64,000 nucleotides of DNA from WLMZ01 sp031410915 (GTDB lineage Bacteria > Actinomycetota > Acidimicrobiia > Acidimicrobiales > Ilumatobacteraceae). A program made the translations under genes and the position numbers. Positions within the stretch are counted from its first letter, which is position 1, and each line of letters begins with the position of its first letter. Shown here piece by piece: positions 25,963 through 35,420 of this stretch. The notes below the pieces were generated by a model that saw only the letters and a program-made list of their open reading frames with translations, did no database searches and was not told the DNA's origin. Where the stretch lies: contig JANNZY010000044.1 of assembly GCA_031410915.1 (NCBI GenBank), positions 1 through 64,000 of the forward strand. Direction: 5' to 3'.

Positions 25963-27708
25963 CACCACGACGGCGACGTCGTCGTCGCGCTCGGGGATCG
26001 GCAGGATGCGTTCGATCGCTTGGCCCAGACGTTCGGCGACCTCGTCGGCGTCACCGGCGATCTTCGCGCAGGACACGATCAGTTCGGCCAGTTCGTCGTC
26101 GTCGAGGCCGTACGGCGGGCGTACGTCGTTGACCCCGTCGGTGTGCAGCACCAGCGTCGATCCGTTCACCAGGACGGTCTCGCTGACCGTGACGCGGATG
26201 TTCGCCAGCACTCCGATGAGCGTGCCCGGCTTACCCACCGTCGATGCCCACACACCCTTGTCCACCAGCACAGGAAGCGGATGCCCACCCGCGACGGACG
26301 TGTAGCGCCACGATCCGCCACGGGTCTTGTGCAGTGTCGAGTACAGCACCGTGCAGAACAGGCCGGTGCTGGCCGCGATGATGGCGTCGTTGCACCAGTT
26401 CATGACCTGGATCGGGCTCGCCCCGTGGATGGCTGCGGCGCGTATCGTGTGCCGTGCGATCGCGGTGACGGCGGCCGCTTCTGCGCCGGTGCCGCAGACG
26501 TCGCCGATGACCAGCGCCCACGTGTCGTTGCCGATCGGGAACACGTCGTAGAAGTCGCCGCCGACGTCGCTGGCCGGCCCGGCCGCCCAGTAGCGCACGG
26601 CCAGGCTGACGCCGGGGATGTCGGGCAGGTTGGCCGGAAGCAGTGCGGCCTGCAAGGTGGTCGACACCTTGCGCTGTTGCTCGGTGAGCCAGGCGTTGTC
26701 CAGCGCTTCGCCGACGCGCCCGGCGATCGCCTCGGCAAGGGCCACGTCGTCCTTGTCGTAGCGCCGCTCGGACTCCGCACTGACGAACTGGATGCCGCCG
26801 ACGACTCCCCGCTTGGTGACCAGGGGCACAGTGATGATGCTGGTCAGGTGCAGCGCAGCGACGACGGGCTGCAGCGCGTCCAGCGCGAGCTTGGTGGCCT
26901 CGCTCAGCGTCTCGGTCACGAGCGACGCGTCGAGCACCGGGAGGAACTCCGTCTGGCCGCTGCGGATCACGTGCGGCACGCCAAATCGGCTGTTCGGATT
27001 GTAGGGCAGGTTGTCGAGCGCCGAGGCCGCCCACTCCAGGCGGCCCGCGTCGGCGTGCGACACGCGCCGTTCGTGGCCGCCGTTCGGAGGGAAGTAGTGC
27101 AGCTGGCACCAGTCGCCCAGGCGAGGCACGACTGCGGCCGTGGTGCGGGCCATCAGTTCGTGGTAGTCAGCGGACTCGATGACGACATCGTTGAGCTTGA
27201 TCAGGAACTCGAACCGCTCGCGCTGCAGGCGCTCGCGGCGAGCGTTGTGCTCAGCCTCCTCCAGGCGGCGCGCCGACTCCGCTTCGGCCACCTTCTGGTC
27301 GGTGACGTCGCTCGTGAACCCGATCGTGCCGGTGACGGTGCCGTGCTGGTCGGTGATGACTTGACCGCGGCCGCGCAGCCAGTGCGTGCTGCCGTCACCC
27401 CACACGACTCTGTGCTCGATGTCGTAGGGCTGGCGGTCGGCGACGGCGCGTTCGAGGACAGCCATCGAGGCCGCCACGTCGTCTGGATGCAGCAGCGCGA
27501 CCCACGCGTCGAACGTGCCGTCGAACGAGCCCGGAGCGACGCCGAACAGCTGCTCCATCGTCGGGTCCCACTGGGTCTGGCCGGTGGCCATGTCCCATCG
27601 CCAGGTGCCGAGGCGGCCGGCTGACAGGGCGAGACGCAGTTGCTGGTCGGCGCGGAGTCCACCGTTCACCGCAGCGGCGTGGACGTCTTCGGTCACGTGT
27701 TCCTTCAC
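25948..27708 (-). CDS. PAS-GAF-SpoIIE (PP2C) serine phosphatase
   Basis: The 586-residue protein has a PAS domain (about 20-140, LGTWRWDMATGQTQWD and the GFTSDVTDQK end), a linker helix, a GAF domain (about 165-340) and a C-terminal PP2C/SpoIIE domain (about 360-585). The phosphatase has ASDVGGDFYDVF and LVIGDVCGTGAEAAAVTA, with Asp residues for Mn2+, and HTDGVNDVR and ERDDDVAVVVLRV. Such proteins dephosphorylate anti-sigma antagonists under stress. The STAS protein at 2486 lacks the usual Ser and is not a likely substrate. The gene is third in a same-strand run with a BrkB and a PAP2 gene. Confidence 0.93.
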   Translation of the reverse strand: MKEHVTEDVHAAAVNGGLRADQQLRLALSAGRLGTWRWDMATGQTQWDPTMEQLFGVAPGSFDGTFDAWVALLHPDDVAASMAVLERAVADRQPYDIEHRVVWGDGSTHWLRGRGQVITDQHGTVTGTIGFTSDVTDQKVAEAESARRLEEAEHNARRERLQRERFEFLIKLNDVVIESADYHELMARTTAAVVPRLGDWCQLHYFPPNGGHERRVSHADAGRLEWAASALDNLPYNPNSRFGVPHVIRSGQTEFLPVLDASLVTETLSEATKLALDALQPVVAALHLTSIITVPLVTKRGVVGGIQFVSAESERRYDKDDVALAEAIAGRVGEALDNAWLTEQQRKVSTTLQAALLPANLPDIPGVSLAVRYWAAGPASDVGGDFYDVFPIGNDTWALVIGDVCGTGAEAAAVTAIARHTIRAAAIHGASPIQVMNWCNDAIIAASTGLFCTVLYSTLHKTRGGSWRYTSVAGGHPLPVLVDKGVWASTVGKPGTLIGVLANIRVTVSETVLVNGSTLVLHTDGVNDVRPPYGLDDDELAELIVSCAKIAGDADEVAERLGQAIERILPIPERDDDVAVVVLRVG

Positions 27709-27732
27709 CTCGGTCGGCTGTCGACCCCGAAC

Positions 27733-28707
27733 CTACCGGACGCCAACAACGTCGGCATCACCACGCTCCGGCCCGTCCGCCGCGTCGGGCTCGGATTCCT
27801 CGACCTTTTCGGTGTCCTGCGGCGCAGCTCGTCCCGAGCGAACCGCCTCCAGTTGCGCGGCGAACGCGATCCCGAGGAACAGACCGATCGAGATCAGGTT
27901 CGACCACAGCGTGAGGGCCATCAATCCGGCCAGCGGGCCGTACGTCTCGCCGAACGTGCTCCCGAGCCGCCAGAACAGGGCCAACCCGGCAGTCGCCAGT
28001 GTCCACGCGACCGTTGCGATCGCCGAGCCGACGACGAGCCACGACTCCGCCGGTTGACGGCGTCGCGGCGAGATCCGGAACACGACGGCGAACACGATCG
28101 CCGCAGCAACGAAGAGCGCGAGGCCACGCACTGCGATCCACGCTGCGTCCGGGCCGGGAGCGTCGATGTCGTGCAGCAGCCCGACCACGAAGAACCCAGC
28201 TGCGAACAGCACGAACGCGGCACCGAAAAGCGCGAGCGCTCGGCGGTACTTCTCCAGCGCGGGCCGGTCCTCCTCGATGCCATAGATGCGGTTCGCGCCA
28301 CGCTCGATCTGGCCGAAGAACGTCGTGCCCGACACCACCATCGCGATCGCACCGAAGATCAGCGGAAGGATGCCGTGATCGGCGGAAGTCGTGGATCCCT
28401 GCCGGATCGCAGCGGTCAGCACGTCACCGCTCTGGCCGGGGCTGACGGCGTTGATCAACTCCGCGACGCCCTCGCGGAAGTCGCCCGAACCGAGCACTGT
28501 CGCCAGTCCGACGACCGCGATCACACCGGGCACGACCGTGAGGATTATCGCCAGCGCAAGTGAGCGCGAATGGCTGACACCATCGGCTGCACGCATTCGC
28601 CGCAGCGAGTCGGCCAGCAGGCGCGTGAACCGGGCCTCGCGCAGCACGAGGCGTGCATCGTCGCCATCGAGCTCCCACGTCTCGGGGACGAGTTGCGCGG
28701 TGCTCAT
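27733..28707 (-). CDS. YihY/virulence-factor BrkB family membrane protein
   Basis: The 324-residue protein has six membrane segments in the YihY/BrkB pattern, including DGVSHSRSLALAIILTVVPGVIAVVGLAT, ISPRRRQPAESWLVVGSAI and WRLGSTFGETYGPLAGLMALTLWSNLISIGLFLGIAF. The family was once called RNase BN by mistake; its role is unknown, perhaps in envelope transport. It lies 10 bp after the PAP2 gene and 24 bp before the PP2C gene on the same strand, so the three are probably one operon. Confidence 0.9.
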   Translation of the reverse strand: MSTAQLVPETWELDGDDARLVLREARFTRLLADSLRRMRAADGVSHSRSLALAIILTVVPGVIAVVGLATVLGSGDFREGVAELINAVSPGQSGDVLTAAIRQGSTTSADHGILPLIFGAIAMVVSGTTFFGQIERGANRIYGIEEDRPALEKYRRALALFGAAFVLFAAGFFVVGLLHDIDAPGPDAAWIAVRGLALFVAAAIVFAVVFRISPRRRQPAESWLVVGSAIATVAWTLATAGLALFWRLGSTFGETYGPLAGLMALTLWSNLISIGLFLGIAFAAQLEAVRSGRAAPQDTEKVEESEPDAADGPERGDADVVGVR

Positions 28708-28717
28708 CGATCAGAGC

Positions 28718-29449
28718 TCATCGGATGTCTTCGGTCTGGCGCGGGAAGATGCGCACCATCGCAGACAACCACAGCGTGCCGATCACGAGCGAGGCGAGCA
28801 CGTCGGTCGGGTGGTGCATGCCGCGGTAGATGCGGCTGAACCCGATCACCAGGGGCAGCAGGATCGCGAGTGCCAGCAGCAGCCGCCGCAGCCACTCTCG
28901 CCACTGCGAGCGCACGGCCACGATGGCGACGGATCCCCACATCACCGTGGTCGCGAGCGTGTGTCCGCTCGGAAAACTGGAGGTCGGTGGAGCGGAGTCG
29001 AGGTGCGCCACATTGGGCCGGGCGCGGCTGACGAGCAGTGTGATGGTGAGGAACATGACGAGCTCGCCGAGCATGCCGATGGTCAAGATGATGAGCCCGT
29101 TGCGGCTCTTGCGGATCAAGCTGGCCACGATCACCACCATTCCGACCAGCAGCACGCTCAACGTGTCTGCGGCCTGGCTGAGCCGCATGGTGAGCGTGTT
29201 GAACAACGCGGTTCTTCGCTCGGCGAAGAATTCCGACACCGGTTGGTCGAGCGCGGTCGCGGTGCCGATCAACGTCCCGACGAGAACGGCCACACCGATC
29301 AGCACGGCCATGGTCGAGAGCACGAGCAGCGCACACCGACGACCGGGTGCGCCTGGCCCGCGAAACGCGGGTACGTCCTCGGCTGGCGGCCACGTCGAGA
29401 ACCATCCCGAGTCTCGCTGGTCACGCGGGATCGACTCGACGTTGTTCAT
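28718..29449 (-). CDS. PAP2-family membrane phosphatase (second)
   Basis: The 243-residue protein has about six helices and the PAP2 signature: LLVSRARPNVAHLD (motif 1, no Lys), SSFPSGHTLATT, and FSRIYRGMHHPTDVLAS. It is more similar in layout to the PAP2 at 25210 than to the divergent PAP2 at 29541. ATG 29449 is preferred; the frame is open to 29485. It heads a minus-strand run with BrkB and PP2C phosphatase genes. The lipid substrate is unknown. Confidence 0.9.
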   Translation of the reverse strand: MNNVESIPRDQRDSGWFSTWPPAEDVPAFRGPGAPGRRCALLVLSTMAVLIGVAVLVGTLIGTATALDQPVSEFFAERRTALFNTLTMRLSQAADTLSVLLVGMVVIVASLIRKSRNGLIILTIGMLGELVMFLTITLLVSRARPNVAHLDSAPPTSSFPSGHTLATTVMWGSVAIVAVRSQWREWLRRLLLALAILLPLVIGFSRIYRGMHHPTDVLASLVIGTLWLSAMVRIFPRQTEDIR

Positions 29450-29540
29450 GGCAGCGCACCTGTACCTCGCGACGACTCGTTTCAAACGTCGCCGCGCGCG
29501 CGATGTTTCCGGGGCCCGTACCGTGGGTAGACATCACTCC
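29450..29540. promoter_or_regulatory. Divergent promoter region between two PAP2 genes
   Basis: About 90 bp separate the two starts. TAGACA sits seven bases before GTG 29541. A CG-alternating stretch (GCGCGCGCG near 29500) occupies the centre. No clear operator was seen. Confidence 0.3.
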
Positions 29541-30437
29541 GTGCCGATCGTCATCGCTCTCGTCGTCGCCGTGGCAATCACCGTCGTGCTCTTCGCCGTG
29601 ATGGGGCGCTTCCACGTGCATGGTGGAGATGTCGATGTCACCGGTGCCGTGGTTCGTCACTCGTGGTTGCGTCGCTTCCTTCTCGCTCGCCGCGACCCGT
29701 CGCAGGCGACGGGCCTGCTGCTGACGATCGCGGTCTCTGCGATCGCAGTCGGCATCATCGTGGTCGGCAGCCTGCTCGAGATGGTCAACACGCGTTCCGG
29801 CTTCGCGAGGTGGGACGACTCCGCAGCGCGCTTCGGTGCCCGTCACGCGACGGAAGACACCACCACGGTGCTGAAGACGGTCACCACCCTGGGGGCGACC
29901 TGGTTCGCATTGATCGTCGTGGCCGTTGTCGGGGTCGTGCTGTTCGTCCGCTACCGGAAGATCTCGATCGTCGCATTCGTGACCACGACGGTGGTGACGA
30001 CCCTGCTCGTGAACAACGTCGTCAAGTCGCTGGTCAACCGTCAGCGTCCCGACATCGCCCGGCTCATCGGAGCGCACGGCTCGTCGTTCCCGTCCGGACA
30101 CTCGGCGATGGCGGCTGCTTCGTATGCCGCGCTGGCGCTCGTGCTCGGTCGTCGCTGCCGGCGACGGACCCGCGTCGCGCTTGCCGGCGCCGCGATCGTC
30201 ATCGCTGTCGCGGTCGCCGCGACACGGGTCTTGCTCGGGGTGCACTGGCTGACCGACGTGTCCGCCGGCCTGATCGTCGGCTGGAGTTGCTTCACACTGT
30301 GCGCGATCGCCTTTGGCGGACGCGTCCTGCGCTTCGGCGAGCCGGTCGAGTCGGCGCAACACACCGCCGAGGTCGTGGACGAACTCGTCGACCCGACCGC
30401 CCATCACCCATCACGACCCGTCGGGAGCACACAGTGA
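29541..30437 (+). CDS. PAP2-family membrane phosphatase (third)
   Basis: The 298-residue protein has an N-terminal helix (VPIVIALVVAVAITVVLFAV) and then a PAP2 domain with a complete motif 1, KSLVNRQRPDIARL, then SSFPSGHSAMAAASYAAL and TRVLLGVHWLTDVSAG. This is the only one of the three copies here with the motif 1 Lys, so it looks the most canonical. A charged C-terminal tail follows. GTG 29541 is the best start; GTG 29523 and ATG 29601 are alternatives. Its stop overlaps the GTG of the lipid-kinase-like gene (GTGA), linking a lipid phosphatase with a lipid kinase. Confidence 0.9.
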   Translation: MPIVIALVVAVAITVVLFAVMGRFHVHGGDVDVTGAVVRHSWLRRFLLARRDPSQATGLLLTIAVSAIAVGIIVVGSLLEMVNTRSGFARWDDSAARFGARHATEDTTTVLKTVTTLGATWFALIVVAVVGVVLFVRYRKISIVAFVTTTVVTTLLVNNVVKSLVNRQRPDIARLIGAHGSSFPSGHSAMAAASYAALALVLGRRCRRRTRVALAGAAIVIAVAVAATRVLLGVHWLTDVSAGLIVGWSCFTLCAIAFGGRVLRFGEPVESAQHTAEVVDELVDPTAHHPSRPVGSTQ

Positions 30438-31330
30438 GTTCGAAGACATCCGAGATCGCAGTCATCGCGCACAACAAGAAGGTGCTCGGTGACGGTCTCG
30501 TTGCGCTGCGCGACCTCCTCACCACGAACGGGGTCGACGATCCGATCTGGCTCGAAGTCGACAAGAGCCGCAAGGTGCCGGCCCGCGTCGCGGAGGCCCG
30601 CAAGCGCGGGGCGAAGCTGATCATGTTGTGGGGCGGCGACGGCACGGTGCAACGCGGCATCGACGCGATGGTCGGCCACAAGGGCTCGCTGGCGATCCTG
30701 CCCGCCGGCACTGCGAACCTGCTCGCCACGAACCTGGGAATCCCCAAGGATCTCGAGAAGGCAGTCGCGATTGCGTTGCACGGTCGTGACCGCGTGTTGG
30801 ACACGGGCAAGATCAATGGTGAGCACTTTGCTGTGATGGCCGGCACCGGGCTCGACGCGCTGATGATCCGCGATGCCGATCGCAGCTTGAAGGATCGCTT
30901 CGGTCGCGCGGCCTACGTGTGGACGGGCGCTCGCAACGTGCGCCATTCGCACGTGCGCACGAAGATCCGGATCGACGGGCACACCTGGTTCGATGACAAG
31001 GCCGGCTGCGTGTTGATCGCCAACGTCGGCGAGATCACCGGTGGCATCACCGCGTTCGATCACGCCCGTCCCGACGACGGCTGCCTCGACGTCGCTGTCG
31101 TCACGGCGTCGGGCGCGTTGCAGTGGGCCCGCGCGCTCACCCGCACGGCGGTCGGTCACGCCGACAAATCGCCGCTCGTGCAGATGACGACGGCGACAAA
31201 GATCGACATCACGATGAAGCACAAGATGCCCTACGAACTCGACGGCGGGGCGAGGCCCAAGACCGACTCGATCAAGGTACGAGTCGTGCCCGCTGCGGTG
31301 CGCATCCGGGTGCCAGAATCGGAGATGTGA
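30434..31330 (+). CDS. Diacylglycerol-kinase catalytic-domain protein (YegS/DagK-like)
   Basis: This 298-residue protein has the DAGK catalytic signature LIMLWGGDGTVQRGIDAM and the LAILPAGTANLLATNLGIP loop, with HFAVMAGTGLDALMI later. Enzymes of this group phosphorylate diacylglycerol or related lipids with ATP. It is soluble or peripheral, with no membrane helix. It is coupled to the PAP2 gene before it by GTGA, and its own stop overlaps the GTG of the following permease gene, so transcription probably continues into the ABC exporter genes. Confidence 0.92.
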   Translation: MSSKTSEIAVIAHNKKVLGDGLVALRDLLTTNGVDDPIWLEVDKSRKVPARVAEARKRGAKLIMLWGGDGTVQRGIDAMVGHKGSLAILPAGTANLLATNLGIPKDLEKAVAIALHGRDRVLDTGKINGEHFAVMAGTGLDALMIRDADRSLKDRFGRAAYVWTGARNVRHSHVRTKIRIDGHTWFDDKAGCVLIANVGEITGGITAFDHARPDDGCLDVAVVTASGALQWARALTRTAVGHADKSPLVQMTTATKIDITMKHKMPYELDGGARPKTDSIKVRVVPAAVRIRVPESEM

Positions 31331-32850
31331 GGACGGGCCGAGGAGGCAAGGTCGCTGTCGCGGCCGCATCTGGCTTGCTTGCGACCTGTCTCGCCGGTGG
31401 CCCGCTCTACATCTCGTCGACTGCCAGTGAGGCGCTCCAGGTCGGCTTGTCGCAGTCCTGCTTGACCGATGCCGGTCTGCGCTTCGGGATGGCCCCGTTG
31501 CACGATCCCGACACGGGCACCATCACCGACCAACCCGAGCAGGTCGAGCTGGATCGTCTTGGCGCCCTCATCCCCAACACCCAGCCGCCGATCGTCACCG
31601 ACGAGACGGCGGACGTCCGCTTCGCCGCCGTCGGCGATGCGAATCCGGCGTCGAAGCGAGTGATCCTCCTGTCGCGGGTGGGTCAGCTCGCCAATCTGGA
31701 CGTCGACATCGGCGCCAACGATCTCAGCGCCAACACGGCGCTGGTGCCGGAGTGGGACATCCCCGCATTCGGCGCGGACACCACGAAGCGCTTCGAGATC
31801 ACGATCGAACCGCCGCCGGCGTTCGAGCCCGATGGCTCCGGCGGCAGCGTCACACCGGCGACGGGCGAGCCGCGCATCGTCGCACTCGACATCGTCGGTT
31901 CGTACCCGGACATCCCGACCCGGCCCGAGCCGAGCTTCTGGTGCGGCCAGCGCGACCTGTTCCGCCTGACCCGCCTCGGCGACCGGCCGACGCCGGTGGC
32001 CTTCGTCAGCGAGCAGACCATCGCCGCGTTGCAACCGACACGGACCTGGGAGTTGCGCCCCGATCCCAACGGGCTCACCCGCCACGACGCGCGAGAGATG
32101 ATCGCCGACTTCGAGCAGCTCCGTGCGGCCTTCATCGACTTCCTCGGCGTGTCGCCGGAGCAGGCCGTTCAGTTCGGGCTGTTCGAGTCGCGATTACCCG
32201 ACCTCGTCCGCCGGGCTGACCTGCAGACCGAGATCGTGGCGCGCACCATCGCACCGATCCGCCTCAGTGGGATCGGGGCGGCTGCGCTGATGCTGATCGC
32301 GTCCGGTGTGCTGATCGCGCGCGAGCGTCGGCGGGATTTGCGCCTGCGAGTGATGCGCGGCGTCAGCCCGGGTCGAGTCGGTGCCTCGGTTGTCGCCGGT
32401 GAGCTGGCCCCGGTCGTGATCGGCTCGGCGCTCGGCGCGCTCGTGGCCTTCGCCGCGGTGAGAGCACTCGGCCCGACCGCTGAGTTGGAGCCGGGGCCGA
32501 CCCGCACGGCGATCGTCTCGGTCGCAGCCGGAGCGCTGGCTGCGACCTCGCTGGTGGAGGTGATCACCGCCATCGTCACGGCGAGCACCATCGACGGGCG
32601 AACACGCCGCCGGCACCGCTCGATCCCGTGGGAGTTCGTCCTCGTGCCGCTGGCCGTCGTCTCGTATCTGCGTCTCGACCGCGTCGGTGGCGTCAAGCTG
32701 GTCGGTGCCGAAGCCAAAGGCGGTGACCTGCTCGCCCAGGCGTTTCCGATCCTGGCCATCACTGCGCCGCTCGCGATCGCCGGCGGCCGCTGGCAGCACT
32801 GTTCCGCCGGGCGCGGCGGTTCGGACGCAATCTCGGGCCGTCCACCCTGA
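31327..32850 (+). pseudogene. FtsX-type ABC permease, 5' part (frame broken near 32787)
   Basis: The 507-codon frame begins with a membrane anchor (VAVAAASGLLATCLAGGPLYIS), a large extracytoplasmic domain, and a first FtsX unit with three helices (about 310-440), the layout of MacB/FtsX-type exporter permeases. It then stops after the unlikely tail GGRWQHCSAGRGG. The other frame reads AALFRRARRF and on into the 32856 gene, the expected continuation. A one-base change near 32782-32790 would rejoin the two parts into one protein of about 870 residues. The start GTG 31327 overlaps the DAGK stop. It may be a real frameshift mutation, a sequence error, or programmed -1 shifting. Confidence 0.7.
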
Positions 32851-33947
32851 TCGGGTTGCGACGGGTCACCCACGAGCCGGCCGCCAGCGCGGTGTTGGCG
32901 ATCTCCGTTGCTCTCGCCGTCGGCGCATACATGGTGTCGGGATCGTTGACGGCCAGCGCCGAACAATTGCTGCGCGACAAGACCAACACCTATCTCGGCG
33001 GAGACATGGTGGTGCGGACTCGTGCGATCGACCCGCTCCCCGCCGGTCTCGTCGGGCGGGCGACCACCATCGGGTTGATCAATGCAAACGCCGGATCGCG
33101 CGCCGTCGACCTGGTCGGCATCGACCCGGCCACGTTCGCCGACGCCGTGCACTGGCGAGAAGATGCATCGGAGCGCTCGCTGGCCGAACTGCTCGGCTCG
33201 ATCGCCGATCCGTCGGGCGGGACCGATGGCCCGCTGCGGGCGATCGTGGTCGGCAACATCGGCGACGGCGCGATCGTCACGAAGAACCGCGATGCTCTCC
33301 AGATCGTCACCGTCGCCACACCCGACTTCTTCCCCGGCGAGCACAAGGGAACCGAACTCGTCGTCGTCGACATCCGCGCGCTGCAGGCACGCCACCTTGC
33401 GCTGCAACCGTCGATCTGGCTGACCGACCCGCCGGCCGACACCGAACAACAACTGCGCGACAACGGCATCACGATCCTCAACATCCGAGAGTCGGCCGAC
33501 GTCTTCGAGGTCGGCAGCTTCCTCACCGTACGTTGGTCGTACGCCGTGCTGGCCGCGTTCGGTGTCCTCGTCGGCTGTGTTGCACTGTTCGCACAGCTGC
33601 TCGCGCTCGACGCGCGGCGCAGCACTCGCCAAGCCACCTGGACGCTGAACAAGCGGATGGGCATGACCATGCGCGGCGAGGCCGTCGCGCTGCTGACCGA
33701 GCTCGGCATCCCGCTGGTGCTCGGTTCGGCCATCGGGCTCACGCTCGGCTGGCTGGCGGTCACCATCGCGGTCGCGCCGCTCGACACGATCAGTCATCTG
33801 CAGCCACCGGCGCGCGTGATCGTCGATCTCGACGGCGTCGCCACTGCGCTCGCCGTTGGCGGCGGCGCATTGATCGTCTTGACCGCGATCGGACTCGTCT
33901 CGGTCGGCCGCGCCAAGCCGATGGAGGTGATGCGCGGTGGCAACTGA
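32790..33947 (+). pseudogene. FtsX-type ABC permease, 3' part
   Basis: This part holds a second extracytoplasmic domain and the C-terminal FtsX unit (VRWSYAVLAAFGVLVGCVALFAQLL, then NKRMGMTMRGEAVALLTELGIPLVLGSAIG, ending GRAKPMEVMRGG). If translated alone it could start at TTG 32856, giving 363 residues, but no ribosome binding site is visible there. The homologous frame is open from about 32790, so it is best read as the second half of the split permease. Its end overlaps the first ATPase gene by 11 bp. The ATPase genes beyond remain intact. Confidence 0.7.
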
Positions 33948-34656
33948 TCTGGGGTCCGACAGTCTCGACGAGTCCGCCAAGGACGCCGATGTCGCCAACC
34001 TCGTCGGGGTGACTCGCCGATTCGTGACCGCGACGGAACCGATCGTCGCTGTGGACGACGTGAGCGTCGCCGTGCCGGCCCGCCGACTCACGGTGATCGC
34101 CGGCTCGTCGGGCTCGGGGAAGTCGACGTTGCTGTCGATGATCTCGTGCCTCGACCGGCCCGATGCCGGCACGGTGGAGATCGAAGGCCACTCGGTGCAA
34201 TCGCTGAGCGCCCGGGTGCGCCGAGCTGTGCGCCGCTACCGGCTCGGTGTCGTGCTGCCCCTGCCGTCGGACAACTTGCTCGAGCACCTCGACGCGATCG
34301 GCAACCTGGCCTGGGCGGCGCGCCTGCGCACCCTGTCGACCCCGGCCGACGATGTCCTGCACGCCGCGCTGGTCGACGTCGGGCTGGCCGACGCGGCGAC
34401 GAAACGTGTCCGCCAGTTGTCCGGCGGCGAGCAGCAACGTCTCGCGCTGGCCTGCGCGCTGATCGGCGACCCGGCACTGGTCGTGGCCGACGAGCCGACA
34501 GCGTCGCTAGACCGCACCAATGCTGCGACGGTGGTCGACGCGATGCGCGCCGCCGCCGACCGGGGCGTCGCGCTCGCCGTGGCCAGTCACGACGCCCACG
34601 TGATCGACGCCGCCGACCGGCTGGTCCGGCTCGATCACGGCCGGAGGGTTTCGTGA
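33937..34656 (+). CDS. ABC exporter ATPase (LolD/MacB type) with altered Q-loop
   Basis: The 239-residue ATPase has Walker A GSSGSGKST, the signature LSGGEQQRL, Walker B LVVADEPT and the H-loop in VASHDAHV. The Q-loop is unusual: LPLPSDNLL stands where FQ(S)FNLL is expected, so the conserved Gln is Pro. That residue contacts Mg and the permease, so this subunit may be impaired or mainly structural. The start GTG 33937 lies in the end of the permease gene. The next ATPase gene is coupled by GTGA. Confidence 0.92.
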   Translation: MATDLGSDSLDESAKDADVANLVGVTRRFVTATEPIVAVDDVSVAVPARRLTVIAGSSGSGKSTLLSMISCLDRPDAGTVEIEGHSVQSLSARVRRAVRRYRLGVVLPLPSDNLLEHLDAIGNLAWAARLRTLSTPADDVLHAALVDVGLADAATKRVRQLSGGEQQRLALACALIGDPALVVADEPTASLDRTNAATVVDAMRAAADRGVALAVASHDAHVIDAADRLVRLDHGRRVS

Positions 34657-35291
34657 CGGCGGCGGCCGAGACGACGCGCGCGACGGTCGATGCCGTCGGC
34701 AAGCGATGGGGCGCGTCGAGCGGCCTCGACCCAGTGAGCCTCGTGCTGTCGGCCGGTCGGCTCGTGGTCGTCAAGGGACGTTCCGGCAGTGGCAAGAGCA
34801 CATTGCTCGCCATCCTTGCCGGATGGTGTGAGCCGGACTCGGGCACCGTGTCACGCGCCGGCCCGCTCGCTTCAACATGGACCACGTGGCAGGGCACCGC
34901 TGTGGTCCCACAGGTGCTCGGCAACGTGGCCGAGATGACGGTGGCCGAGAACATCGAGCTGCCGCTGCGGCTCGCCGGTCAGACCCGCACGGCGATCGCG
35001 GCCGACGTTGTCGATGTGGCCGCCCGCCTCGACCTCGGTGAGCAACTCGATCGCACACCGAGCGAGATCTCTGTCGGCCAGCAGCAACGCCTCGCAGTTG
35101 CCCGTGCCGTCGTGGTGCGGCCGACGTTGATCCTGGCCGACGAGCCGACCAGCCATCAAGACGTCGACCACGCTGCGATGGTCATCGCCGCACTGCGCCA
35201 CGCTTGCGACACCGGCGCCGCCGTCCTCATCGCCAGCCACGACCCCACCGTCGTCGCCACTGCCGACGAGGTCATCGACCTCGACACATGA
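34653..35291 (+). CDS. ABC exporter ATPase, second subunit
   Basis: The 212-residue ATPase has Walker A GRSGSGKST, a Q-loop with Gln (VVPQVLGNVAEMTVAENI), the signature ISVGQQQRLAVARA, Walker B LILADEPT and H-loop ASHDPT. The D-loop reads SHQD where SALD is common. It is coupled to the first ATPase by GTGA (34653-34656). Two different ATPases beside one permease suggest a heterodimer in which this subunit carries the intact Q-loop. The cluster is the last part of a run that starts at the PAP2 gene at 29541. Confidence 0.92.
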   Translation: MTAAAETTRATVDAVGKRWGASSGLDPVSLVLSAGRLVVVKGRSGSGKSTLLAILAGWCEPDSGTVSRAGPLASTWTTWQGTAVVPQVLGNVAEMTVAENIELPLRLAGQTRTAIAADVVDVAARLDLGEQLDRTPSEISVGQQQRLAVARAVVVRPTLILADEPTSHQDVDHAAMVIAALRHACDTGAAVLIASHDPTVVATADEVIDLDT

Positions 35292-35313
35292 TTCTCCCGC
35301 ACCACGTCGCCCC

Positions 35314-35420
35314 GGATGCTCGAACCGGCCACGCGTCTGCCGATTCTGACCGCGTCCGCACTGGGCAGGCACGCGTGGCCGGACTGTGACTGCACCGGTG
35401 CGATCCACACACGCGTGGGC
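35314..35420. repeat. 107-bp direct repeat, left copy
   Basis: From GGATGCTCGAACCGG to ACGCGTGGGC this stretch matches 36746-36852 at 104 of 107 positions, in the same orientation, offset by 1432 bp. The pair brackets the DUF559 gene. It contains the first units of the 40-bp array. Confidence 0.9.

Noticed and set aside
26020..27624. A plus-strand open frame of 534 codons opposite the PAS-GAF-PP2C gene
   Set aside because: The minus-strand product has three clear domains. The plus-strand product has none.
32687..34012. A 441-codon plus-strand frame over the split permease
   Set aside because: It is in a third frame, His/Arg-rich and domain-free. The FtsX-like residues are in the other two frames.
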